Below, piece after piece: positions 18,161 through 25,511 of a stretch of DNA of 64,000 bases (within the stretch, counting starts at the first letter, position 1; every line of letters starts with the position of its first letter). The DNA lies in NCBI RefSeq assembly GCF_030056735.1, contig NZ_JASHKN010000001.1:930001-994000 (forward strand). Reading direction: 5' to 3'. This DNA is from Rhodococcus sp. IEGM 1409 (lineage in GTDB: Bacteria > Actinomycetota > Actinomycetes > Mycobacteriales > Mycobacteriaceae). The notes beneath the pieces were generated by a model, which saw only the letters and a list, made by a program, of their open reading frames with translations, had not been told where the DNA came from and searched no databases. A program made the translations under genes and the position numbers.

Positions 18161-19309
18161 TCAAGCGCCCAGCAACAGGGCGCAGCCGATCTCGAAGAGT
18201 CTCTCCGACAGGTCGTCACGACGGCGAAGCCGACCGATACGCACGGCGTTCTCCACAACCGTCAGAGCGGCATTGACGGTGATTCTGGCAGTCGCGGGTT
18301 CGAGCCCCGGACGAACGTCGTCGAGCATCTTGACCCACAACGCGACATACTCACGCTGATTCTGTTCACACGTGCGGCGGAACTTGTCCGGCAATTGGTC
18401 GAGTTCACTGATCAACAGCCCGATCAGATGACGCTCGTTGATCGCGAAATCGATATGTGCCGCAAGCAATCCGGACAGCGCGTCCTCCGGCCCGGTTGCC
18501 GCAGCGAGCGCCTGCGCAATCCCGATCCGTCGCCGCTCGCCGCCCCTCGAGACCGCCGCGATCAGAAGGTCGATCTTGGCATCGAAGTGGTTGTACACAT
18601 TAGGGCCCGTAGTTCCGGCAGCCTCACCTATATCCTCGGTGTTGACGGCCTGATACCCACGCTCGTCGAACAAACGAATGGCTTCGGTCAACAAAAGTTC
18701 ACGCCTCGGCATCGCCACCGGAACGTGACCGGTCGGCGCCTCCACCTTCACCTCGGAGTGGCCGAGTTCCGTACGCACCGCACGCTCCGCCAACTCTGCC
18801 AGCAGCAGTTCCATCTGACGTCTCGGAACGGACACCCGATGTGAGGACACACTGTTGAAGACCGCGATGACAGCCCAGGCGAGCAGATAGCTGTCTTCCT
18901 CGTCGAGGTCGGGACGTTCAGTTCGAATAAGTGCAGCATCGCGCGAAGCTGCACTCTTGAGGGTCGAACGCATTTCCTCACGCTGCTCGTCAGGCAGGTA
19001 ACGTGCCTCTCGCTGCCACAGAAGTGACAGACCCCGACGCCTGGACACCGATGCCGCAAGCTCGGTGATCAGCGTTTTCAGATCTTCGGACCCTGCGACC
19101 CGATCGTAGAGCGATTCGATGCCTGCGTTGACCGCAGCATGGAGGAGGTCCGGCTTGTTCTTGAAGTGCCGATAGAGCGCAGGCGCCGTGATCCCCACTG
19201 CCGCAGCCACCTGAGCGACGGACACGTTGTGATACCCGTGCTCACGGAAAAGCTCACCTGCAGCCGCAAGAATCTGCTGCTTACGGTCGCGGGGCCTGCG
19301 TACGACCAT
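18161..19309 (-). CDS. tandem-domain TetR/AcrR regulator (two complete HTH domains in one chain)
   Basis: The 382-residue product is twice the usual TetR length. The first HTH, residues about 8-58, reads ILAAAGELFREHGYHNVSVA then GITAPALYRHFKNKPDLL. The second, residues about 202-250, reads LLTEAIRLFDERGYQAVNTE then GTTGPNVYNHFDAKIDLL. Each is followed by a TetR-like ligand-domain region. Double TetR proteins are known in mycolata next to fatty-acid and steroid catabolic genes, and they would act as intramolecular dimers. The gene lies 60 bases upstream of the fadE pair on the same strand, so it may autoregulate and control that operon. Confidence 0.88.
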   Translation of the reverse strand: MVVRRPRDRKQQILAAAGELFREHGYHNVSVAQVAAAVGITAPALYRHFKNKPDLLHAAVNAGIESLYDRVAGSEDLKTLITELAASVSRRRGLSLLWQREARYLPDEQREEMRSTLKSAASRDAALIRTERPDLDEEDSYLLAWAVIAVFNSVSSHRVSVPRRQMELLLAELAERAVRTELGHSEVKVEAPTGHVPVAMPRRELLLTEAIRLFDERGYQAVNTEDIGEAAGTTGPNVYNHFDAKIDLLIAAVSRGGERRRIGIAQALAAATGPEDALSGLLAAHIDFAINERHLIGLLISELDQLPDKFRRTCEQNQREYVALWVKMLDDVRPGLEPATARITVNAALTVVENAVRIGRLRRRDDLSERLFEIGCALLLGA

Positions 19310-19433
19310 CGTGACTTTCTCCTTCGCGGCAGCTGACAGGCTTCAGGGTACCGAGCCGAGGAACGAAGGCATGAACCGAACCTCCTGCAACAGCGACCGA
19401 CCCCTTGCACTGTTCACGAACATGGAATCCTTC

Positions 19434-19721
19434 TCAGGAGCTGACGAACGACTCGACCATCCGTCGTTCGGCGGCCCTGTCGGCCAGAGGCCACGCCAAC
19501 AGCATCAACACGATCCGAACCACCCACTGCGACTCCTGACCTTCGGGATCCAATCCTGCAAGTTCCAGTGCAGTAAGCGGCAGCAACGGCGAGGACACGA
19601 GATACTCGTCGATTCCGTTGGCCCGCGCCGCCGCAAGGCCGTGGCTCATGGCGGCGTCGAATCACTGTTCTCGAATCAGCTCTGCTGCAGCCGCGAAGAT
19701 GCGCTCGTTCGCACCGGTCAC
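19434..19721 (-). pseudogene. decayed TetR family regulator
   Basis: From a GTG at 19719-19721 the frame reads TGANERIFAAAAELIREQ, the first helix of a TetR domain, and then hits TGA. The same frame continues as FDAAMSHGLAAARANGIDEYL and ends with LDPEGQESQWVVRIVLMLL and MVESFVSS, which is the C-terminal helix pair of TetR ligand domains. The recognition helices and most of the ligand domain are missing, so an internal deletion plus a stop has destroyed the gene. Its position just upstream of the tandem-TetR gene makes it a possible displaced former regulator of this locus. Confidence 0.6.
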
Positions 19722-19826
19722 TCTCCGTCACCTCGTCCCACTTTGAGACAGATTCAATCAGAAATCTCTACGCTGCGGAAGGCGGCGAGCCTCTGACCTG
19801 GGAGAAGCACGGAAGGCTCAATGTGC

Positions 19827-19841
19827 GTGAGAATTTCTCAC
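19827..19841. promoter_or_regulatory. 15-bp palindromic operator candidate in a 300-base non-coding stretch
   Basis: GTGAGAATTTCTCAC is a perfect inverted repeat around a single central base, with seven-base arms. It lies 106 bases upstream of the GTG of the decayed tetR and in the region 19722-20020, which has no supported gene. The size and symmetry fit a TetR dimer site. The rest of 19722-20020 is AT-richer than its surroundings and shows nothing else. Confidence 0.35.
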
Positions 19842-20020
19842 ATCGAAACCCACTACGCGAGCGCTCGATCGGCAATCCATAACCCCGATTTGCGGGCCAC
19901 ATCGACTTTGACGACAGTTCATTCCCAGCATTCAGTCATTTGGACGATGAAGTTTGCGAAAAGCACTGCATAATATGCGAATAACTCCCCACAATTCCCC
20001 CGGCCCTACAACAACTCACA

Positions 20021-20060
20021 AAGTGAGGCCGGGTAGCAGATCTGCTACCCGGCCTCACTT
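20021..20060. terminator. 40-bp perfect palindrome, probable terminator of the signal-peptidase operon
   Basis: The arm AAGTGAGGCCGGGTAGCAGA (20021-20040) is followed immediately by its exact reverse complement (20041-20060). As RNA it folds into a stem of about 17 pairs with an AGAUCU loop. It is 38 bases past the stop of the last gene of the minus-strand operon at 20098. There is no long U tract, so it may terminate weakly or protect the 3' end. Perfect symmetry lets it act on both strands. Confidence 0.6.
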
Positions 20061-20097
20061 CTGAACAGCTACTGCGCTCGTGTCGCCCGCACCGACA

Positions 20098-20715
20098 TCA
20101 TGCAGGAATCTGCACCAGATTCACGTCGAATCGCGCCAAGTTCAACGACTGATCCATCGACAACGCTGTCGCTGAATCCTTGTCGAAGGTGAAACGTATT
20201 GCCACGTCGACGATCTTGCCGTCCTTCGCCGTACTGACCACAGTTCCGTCGGCACCGACAGGCACTGGCACCCCATCGAGCTTGACTTCGGTGACCGGCT
20301 TCAACTGGGCAACCAGCGCAGCTCCGCCGGAGACACCCAGATCACTCGTCGACAGCTTTGCCTTCATTCCAGTTCCCTTGATCTCCAACGCGAAACTGGC
20401 GTGATAGGTCAGAACATCGCCCGGCACGACAACCATGGTCGACAAGTCGATCGGACCGTTCTGATCCGTCCATGTAGGTGCGGTGACGGTTTTCAGCGCC
20501 AACGAACCGGATTCGACCGGAGTAGTCACCACCGGGGTAGTTGTAGCCGGAACGGACGTGGTCGTGGTGGGCTTGCCGCCGCCGGACGAACCCAACGAGC
20601 CAGTATCAGCACAGCCAGTCAGGAATGCCGCTCCGCCGAGCACGACCAGCGATGCGCCGATCATTTTGGTACGTCGCGTATTCCATCGACTTGCGGGAAC
20701 GATGCGATCATTCAT
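20098..20715 (-). CDS. lipoprotein paralogue of the alternate-signal exported protein
   Basis: Starting at the ATG at 20715, which has GGGAGAG seven bases upstream, the product has 205 residues. An upstream ATG at 20757 overlapping the previous stop is the alternative. The N-terminus is basic, then hydrophobic (MIGASLVVLGGAAFLTGC), ending in a lipobox Cys. After a Thr-rich linker (TTTTSVPATTTPVVTTP) comes a domain with VVVPGDVLTYHASFALEIKG and MKAKLSTSDLGVSG. This parallels VSPGDVLTYSGSVKIG and LSATLKAD in the product of 24196-24747. So a SipW-type substrate domain has been given a lipoprotein signal. It is last in a six-gene operon and probably sits on the outer face of the membrane. Confidence 0.75.
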   Translation of the reverse strand: MNDRIVPASRWNTRRTKMIGASLVVLGGAAFLTGCADTGSLGSSGGGKPTTTTSVPATTTPVVTTPVESGSLALKTVTAPTWTDQNGPIDLSTMVVVPGDVLTYHASFALEIKGTGMKAKLSTSDLGVSGGAALVAQLKPVTEVKLDGVPVPVGADGTVVSTAKDGKIVDVAIRFTFDKDSATALSMDQSLNLARFDVNLVQIPA

Positions 20716-20756
20716 CCGAACTCTCCCGTTCCCGAATTCCGGCGGTTCTGTATTCA

Positions 20757-22382
20757 TCACTTCTGTCCGTCGATCCAGGCAGCGATCTCGGCGGGAGCTT
20801 CACCGGAGGGGTTCTTCTCCGAGACTCCCGTTGCGGCGTTGACGCGATAGACGTTGGCGCCGTCCACGATCCACAGCTCGTCTGCATCGGACTGCCACAT
20901 CACGGTCGCCGTGACGCTCACCGGTGTGCTCGACACTTCTGCACCCGAACTGTCGGTGACCACCACCGCGACGCTGGCACCGTCGTGCATCAATGTTGCG
21001 TTGTAGCCGGTCAGCGACGTTTCCGCCGCGCCCAAGGCAACCGGCGCTTCCTTCGTGGTCGTGCTGGTCGTCGTGGTTGCATCGGTTGTCGTTGTCGGAG
21101 TTGTCGACTGAGTTGTAGTACTGGTCGAGGTCTCCGTTGTTGTGGTGGGACCGGTCGTGGTCGTCACGTCAGTCGTAGTGGGAGCCGTCGTCGACGTGCC
21201 TGTAGGTGTCGGTGCACTCGTCGTGGTGGTCTCGCCAGCCGTCGTAGTTGTCGGTGCCACAAGTCGCGCAGCATCTCCCTGCAACGCAGCCGCATTGGCA
21301 GGGCTATTGCACTCCACGTTCCAAATAGTTGGTTGTTTGAGGACGTAACCGCGCCATTGCAGCGACGGGACGCCATTGTTCACCGTGTAGACCTCGGCGG
21401 TGTACGTCCAACCCGTGTGATCGCCAACCTGCGCGTCGCCGATCTGGGTGGTCAATGTGCCACCAACCGGTGTCGCACCTGCACTGACATTGATCGTCGT
21501 TTGAACCGATCCATTGTCACGACGAACAAGCACTCGATAGCTGAGTGGGGCTGCTACATGTGCCCAGCTGATTCTCGCAGCGTAGTGAAACCCGCCAAGA
21601 TGTCCGCTGTTCGCACAAGTGACGTTCCCTACCCGCGGCGCGGGGAAGTATCCAGCCCCCAACGAACCAGTCGCCTTCGCCGTATCTGTAAACGCAGCGC
21701 TGGTGCCTACTGCCTGTGTCGCGCCGAATGCGGTTAGGGCAACCGCTCCTACAACCATCAGCGATTTGAAGGGCACGGCCGTCAGCGCCCGAGTCTGCGT
21801 TTCATCCAGTTCCAGACCGGAGCCGAGAACATTCAATGCAGGCGTGCTGCGTCCGTCGTCTTTGTCGTCGTCCCTCTTGGTGGGCGACTTGAACGCGATC
21901 ACCAGGAGTCCGCCTACAAACGCCCCGCCCAAGAAGACAGCGAACGGCCCGGACAGCCATGACACGGCATAGCCAAATCCGCCGACACTGAAGAAGATTC
22001 GATCAACCTCTGTGACGGTGTACGGCATGATGTCAGGTTCGCGGTTGGCATCGCCTTTAAGCGTCAAGACTGCGGAGTTTCCCGCCACCGAGTTGATTCC
22101 GTACACCCGGTGCGAGACCCTCACGCCCTGGTCATTGACAACACTCACGATGTCACCGACCGACACGTCAACTGCGGGAACAGTTCTTGACAATGCCAGT
22201 GCCCCCGTTGTGATCTCCGGAGACATCGAACCAGATCGGAAAACCAACGGCTTGATTCCGAACAACATCGATCCAGCAGCGAACAAGATACAGATCAAAC
22301 CAGCGAGTGCACCGACGGTCAGCGCAATTTCACGACCGGTCCGGCCGCGGGAAGCACCTGAGACAGCCTCATGACTACTCAT
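20757..22382 (-). CDS. S26 family signal peptidase fused to substrate-like segment, Thr-rich stalk and C-terminal domain
   Basis: The 541-residue product starts at ATG 22382, eight bases after the preceding stop. A first membrane helix (about residues 20-44) leads into the peptidase core: catalytic Ser52 in SGSMSP, His91 in SHRVYG, Asp111 in KGDANR. A His in place of the Lys of ordinary bacterial enzymes makes it ER/SipW-type. A second helix spans ~142-164. Residues 206-245 then look like a SipW substrate signal: hydrophobic core, GTSAAFTDTAKATGSLGAGYF with one aromatic after Ala-Ala. An Ig-like region (250-370), a Thr-rich stalk (~378-445) and a last ~95-residue domain follow. I know no characterised protein with this order. 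Confidence 0.8.
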   Translation of the reverse strand: MSSHEAVSGASRGRTGREIALTVGALAGLICILFAAGSMLFGIKPLVFRSGSMSPEITTGALALSRTVPAVDVSVGDIVSVVNDQGVRVSHRVYGINSVAGNSAVLTLKGDANREPDIMPYTVTEVDRIFFSVGGFGYAVSWLSGPFAVFLGGAFVGGLLVIAFKSPTKRDDDKDDGRSTPALNVLGSGLELDETQTRALTAVPFKSLMVVGAVALTAFGATQAVGTSAAFTDTAKATGSLGAGYFPAPRVGNVTCANSGHLGGFHYAARISWAHVAAPLSYRVLVRRDNGSVQTTINVSAGATPVGGTLTTQIGDAQVGDHTGWTYTAEVYTVNNGVPSLQWRGYVLKQPTIWNVECNSPANAAALQGDAARLVAPTTTTAGETTTTSAPTPTGTSTTAPTTTDVTTTTGPTTTTETSTSTTTQSTTPTTTTDATTTTSTTTKEAPVALGAAETSLTGYNATLMHDGASVAVVVTDSSGAEVSSTPVSVTATVMWQSDADELWIVDGANVYRVNAATGVSEKNPSGEAPAEIAAWIDGQK

Positions 22383-22389
22383 CGCTGCC

Positions 22390-23013
22390 TCAGACCGTAG
22401 CTGCATTGAAGTTGAATGTGGCACTCACTGTCTGATTCTGAACGTCAACTGTGGCTGCAGGATCCAAGGTGACCAGGAAGCACAAATTCTCGACGCCGGT
22501 CGACGCAGCCAACGGACGAGGTGTCGCGATTACGTTGACGGTTCCGCCGGACGTAAGCGGCTTCACGACCTCGATCAAGGTGCCCGAGCACGTTCCGACG
22601 TTGTTGGTATTGGTCGCCAAGCCCTCGCTGTAAACGGCGACCTTCATCAGCGGCGCAAGCGTGGAGGTGCTGGCAGTCGCGGACATCGTGTAGTTGAACG
22701 CAGAAGTGCCCTTGTTCTGCACGGGGAGCATGGCGCTGATGCTGTTGCCTGGAACCATGCCTGTCTTCGTCAGCGTGGTGAATCCGTATGACGGGCTTCC
22801 CTGGTCGCCGTTGATCTGCAAATCCATCGTTCCTGTACTGAAGACACCCGAAGTGGCACTGGCGTTGTCACTCCAGGCAGCCATCGTGCCTACGGCGCCG
22901 AGGCCCAGGACGATTCCCACGGACATGATCGCGCGTGCGCGACCACTGGTTGCGCCCCGGACCAGACGTGTACCCAGCGAGGCGGGCGCCTGCTGCTCCT
23001 CGTGCTCAGACAT
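22390..23013 (-). CDS. SipW-dependent exported protein, TasA/camelysin-like
   Basis: From ATG 23013 (upstream AGAAAGG site) the product has 207 residues; a longer frame is open upstream but lies inside the sipW gene and reads as its shadow. The N-terminus is hydrophilic for ~35 residues, then hydrophobic (AIMSVGIVLGLGAVG), ending in GTMAAWSDNASATSG and FSTGTMDLQING. This is the SipW-cognate signal class. The mature part has MVPGNSISAMLPVQNKGTSA and FNYTMSATAS, the beta-sandwich pattern of TasA/CalY proteins, and two Cys near its end. It should be cleaved by the SipW encoded just upstream (overlap eight bases) and placed on the cell surface, perhaps as fibre subunit. Confidence 0.8.
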   Translation of the reverse strand: MSEHEEQQAPASLGTRLVRGATSGRARAIMSVGIVLGLGAVGTMAAWSDNASATSGVFSTGTMDLQINGDQGSPSYGFTTLTKTGMVPGNSISAMLPVQNKGTSAFNYTMSATASTSTLAPLMKVAVYSEGLATNTNNVGTCSGTLIEVVKPLTSGGTVNVIATPRPLAASTGVENLCFLVTLDPAATVDVQNQTVSATFNFNAATV

Positions 23014-23641
23014 GGCTGTGCCTTTCTTGCTGCTCAACTCGAGGCGCCGGCGCACTCGGTTCGGAAGGTTGGGGGTCTGCAGACGCTGAACGTCGCCGGG
23101 TACGGTCACGGACCGATCCGACGAACATGAACACGGCATAGATCGACAGTGCGCCGACGACAACCGTCAGCATCACCGAGCGCATCTGCCCTGTGATGGC
23201 GTTGTACACGTATCCGATGTACGGCACGCTGTACCACACCTTGCCGCGAATCTGCTCCGGTACAACGGGGTTCTGATCCGCTATCGGATTTGCATCGCCT
23301 TGTGTGACGAAGGTGAGATCACCGGCGGAGTTGAGTCGCGCCATGATGATGCGGTGCGTAACCACATCGGGCTTCCCGGACTCGATCTGGTAGGTGATCG
23401 CATCGCCTGCCCGCAATTGGGCAGCGTCCTGCGGTTTCACCACGATGAGGGTGCCGGGTGGATAGGTGGGTTGCATCGAACCGGTCAACACAGTGAAGGG
23501 CGTCGACTCCGTCAAACGTGGAACAACGACCGTCGACAACAGAATCGCCAGAACACCCAGCAGCAGAACCCACGAGACGATATTGCGGATCCACCACCAG
23601 GCACCGGTTCTCTGATCGGAACCCTTCACTGCCTGCGTCAT
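23006..23641 (-). CDS. sipW: signal peptidase I, SipW type
   Basis: This 211-residue enzyme has an N-terminal helix at ~20-40, catalytic Ser55 in LTGSMQPT, His96 in VTHRII and Asp116 in TQGDANP, and a C-terminal helix at ~154-176 followed by a basic Arg/Pro-rich tail. The Ser-His pattern instead of Ser-Lys defines the SipW/ER branch. In Bacillus, SipW processes TasA and TapA, the amyloid-like biofilm matrix proteins. Here it overlaps a TasA-like gene on each side (ATGA with 23638, eight bases with 22390). Both neighbours therefore look like its own substrates. The symbol follows the family, not proven orthology. Confidence 0.88.
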   Translation of the reverse strand: MTQAVKGSDQRTGAWWWIRNIVSWVLLLGVLAILLSTVVVPRLTESTPFTVLTGSMQPTYPPGTLIVVKPQDAAQLRAGDAITYQIESGKPDVVTHRIIMARLNSAGDLTFVTQGDANPIADQNPVVPEQIRGKVWYSVPYIGYVYNAITGQMRSVMLTVVVGALSIYAVFMFVGSVRDRTRRRSASADPQPSEPSAPAPRVEQQERHSHV

Positions 23642-24192
23642 ACCGACTCCGCTTCGAACGAGAAATGCACGTTCGTGGAGACACCCGACGCGACGTCAGG
23701 ACCGACAGTGCCACGCAGGCACAAGATTTCGGTACTGCCGGCAGCTACCGTGCGCCATCCCGGCGCTGTCGGTGTCTGAGCACCGACCATGGGGCCGTCG
23801 TAGATCGCGGTGCCGGCAGCTGCGCCCTGGGCAGGGCAGCCGGCCTCTGAAGTCACCGGCGTCACCGCGAGTGAGAGCGGAACATCAGCGGAAGACTGCG
23901 TGACGTTCTGGATCCGGTAATTGAGTGGAACGCTACCGGAGTTGTGAACTGTCAACGGAGCCTGTGCATATGCGTTGGGGAACATACCGGTGGCGCCCAG
24001 AGCAGTGAAGTCGAAACTGTTCTGGCCGCCTCCGGCACTGCCCACCGTCAGGTCGAGGATCCCGGACTGGATCGTGCCACCGGACAGTGTTTCAGCGGCC
24101 GTCCACCGCGCGCTGGTCTGCTGCACCGATACGAAGATCAGTCCGATGACCAGCGCGGCGGCGGTTGCCCACCAACGGTAGTGCTTACGCAA
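23638..24192 (-). CDS. SipW-dependent exported protein, TasA/camelysin-like
   Basis: The product has 184 residues. It starts MRKHYRWWATAAALVIG and the hydrophobic core ends in QTSARWTAAETLSGGTIQSG followed by ILDLTVG, again the SipW-type signal with one Trp after a small-residue motif. The mature part has GMFPNAYAQAPLTVHNSGSV and PLNYRIQNVTQ, matching the beta-sandwich of TasA/CalY-like proteins. Two Cys (GCPAQ, ILCLRG) may form a disulfide outside the cell. The stop overlaps the sipW start by four bases. It lies four bases downstream of the gene at 24196, so it is the second cistron. Confidence 0.8.
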   Translation of the reverse strand: MRKHYRWWATAAALVIGLIFVSVQQTSARWTAAETLSGGTIQSGILDLTVGSAGGGQNSFDFTALGATGMFPNAYAQAPLTVHNSGSVPLNYRIQNVTQSSADVPLSLAVTPVTSEAGCPAQGAAAGTAIYDGPMVGAQTPTAPGWRTVAAGSTEILCLRGTVGPDVASGVSTNVHFSFEAESV

Positions 24193-24195
24193 GAC

Positions 24196-24747
24196 TTATG
24201 CCTGATCGAGAGTGACGTTGAAGTTCGTCAGATCAACCTGGCTGTCCTGCGAACTGTTGGTTGCTGGAGCCTTCGTGAAGTCGAAGACAACGTTCACGCT
24301 GACGACGTTGTCGTTGTTCGCGGAAGTGATCACAACGCCTGTTCCGTTCGTCGGCAACGGAGTCGCTCCGAAAGTCGCCGTCGTAACCGGAGCCATCTCG
24401 GCCTTCAGGGTGCCGGTTCCGGTGATCGTCGAAGCATCCGCCTTGAGCGTCGCGCTCAGATTGTTGCCCACAGCACCGATCTTGACGGAGCCCGAGTACG
24501 TGAGAACGTCGCCAGGGGAAACCTTGAATGTGTTGATGGTGACGGGGGCCGCGGTGCCACCGTTGACAGCTGCGTTCGAAACCGTCCAAGACGGGGTTCC
24601 TTGGGTCGTCAGCGTCAGTTTGCCCGAAGAAATAGTGCCGCCGTTCAGAGGCGCGTTTGCATTCCACGCCGCCATGGTTCCCGCGCCACCGGCGAGGAGT
24701 AGTGCTGCTGCACCGGCCGCGACTGCGCCCTTGGTTGCCTTGTTCAT
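24196..24747 (-). CDS. alternate-type signal peptide exported protein (SipW-cognate)
   Basis: The product has 183 residues from ATG 24747; an upstream ATG at 24756 adds three residues. The signal is MNKATKGAVAAGAAALLLAG followed by GTMAAWNANAPLNGGTISSG. The mature domain contains FKVSPGDVLTYSGSVKIG, LSATLKADASTITG, and a C-terminal VVFDFTKAP and VDLTNFNVTLDQA. It has no Cys and is rich in Thr, Val, Gly and Asn, which fits an all-beta secreted fold. It is the first gene of the operon and so probably the most abundant product. The lipoprotein at 20098-20715 shares its mature-domain pattern. Confidence 0.8.
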   Translation of the reverse strand: MNKATKGAVAAGAAALLLAGGAGTMAAWNANAPLNGGTISSGKLTLTTQGTPSWTVSNAAVNGGTAAPVTINTFKVSPGDVLTYSGSVKIGAVGNNLSATLKADASTITGTGTLKAEMAPVTTATFGATPLPTNGTGVVITSANNDNVVSVNVVFDFTKAPATNSSQDSQVDLTNFNVTLDQA

Positions 24748-25263
24748 GGAGAACACTCTTTTCGTCTGGTCCCCGAGGGCGGGGAGCTTGCAGGGTGAGA
24801 AAGCTGGTCGGATCCAGTCATGTGCGCCCTTAGCGCGGGCAGAGGGTTTCGTTCATCCGTGGTCGGTGAGGGGTCGTGCGGTAAGTGCAGAGCGAGAGTG
24901 TGTTGCGGAAAGATTGCGAGCCGTTGTCGTGAACGGGTCATCCCTCTCTCGTGCTGTCGCCGTCCGCTTGCGTCGTTTAGATTTTTACCACACGTATTAG
25001 GAATTTTTGGTGAAAAGCTGGTCGAATGTCCAGAAGATTGTTGAAACCTGGACTTGACTACAGAATCGCCTCTCACCTGGATCGTTGGGAAAACGTAGCG
25101 CTTTGTTGCAACCCGTTTGCTGAAGTAACCTTCGCCCGTATGGTCCTGATAGTCCGAAACCGAACTGGAACAAGTTCTACACATTTTTGGTTTGTTTTGG
25201 GAATCGCTCGATTGCCCCCGCTTGGAAAGCAGCGACAATCGAGCAACAACTTAGGCGGAGGCC
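24748..25263 (-). other. 516-base non-coding leader/promoter region of the SipW operon
   Basis: No supported gene lies here; a minus-strand frame of 164 codons is open but shows no protein-like pattern. The stretch 24978-25018 is strongly AT-rich for this genome, containing ATTTTTACC and GGAATTTTTGG, and is the best place for the operon promoter on the minus strand. That would leave an untranslated leader of ~240 bases, long enough for a regulatory RNA. I could not match it to a known riboswitch. Near 25205-25244 the arms GCTCGATTG and CAATCGAGC form a hairpin, likely a terminator-like remnant of the broken gene at 25264. Confidence 0.45.
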
Positions 25264-25488
25264 TTAAGCCTCGAAGACAGTCTCACCGCCGACAACCGTG
25301 CGTATGACCGACAGTTCATTCAAGTCCGCCGAAGCGCTGCGCAACGGATCTCTTTCGAGCACAACAAAATCCGCCAAAAGTCCCACCGCTATCCGACCTT
25401 TGTCCGATGACTCCCCGATGAGACGAGCGGCAGCACTTGTGTAGCCTGCCAACGCATCAGACGCGGAAACCCGTTGATCTGCACCCAT
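25264..25488 (-). pseudogene. amidohydrolase (YtcJ-like), C-terminal fragment
   Basis: The last ~70 residues of an amidohydrolase are visible: RVSASDALAGYTSAAARLIG, then KGRIAVGLLADFVVLERDPL and LSVIRTVVGGETVFEA, the small beta domain that closes this family. Intact enzymes are ~500-550 residues and the metal-binding barrel is absent. Upstream of codon 1 the frame closes with TAG and the sequence changes to an ABC-F remnant on the other strand. The breakpoint is near 25490-25510. Confidence 0.75.
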
Positions 25489-25511
25489 GCCCGATACCTA
25501 TATCGTTTGCT

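Noticed and set aside
18284..18306. GGGTTCGAGCCCC resembles the T-arm of a tRNA
   Set aside because: It lies inside the tandem TetR coding region; no acceptor stem, D-arm or anticodon arm can be folded around it.
24748..25018. Cyclic di-AMP or other riboswitch in the SipW operon leader
   Set aside because: No conserved riboswitch core recognised by eye; would need a covariance-model search.
24744..25238. 164-codon minus-strand frame before the SipW operon
   Set aside because: Composition is Ser/Arg/Pro-rich with no fold pattern; codon use is unlike neighbours. Treated as leader.
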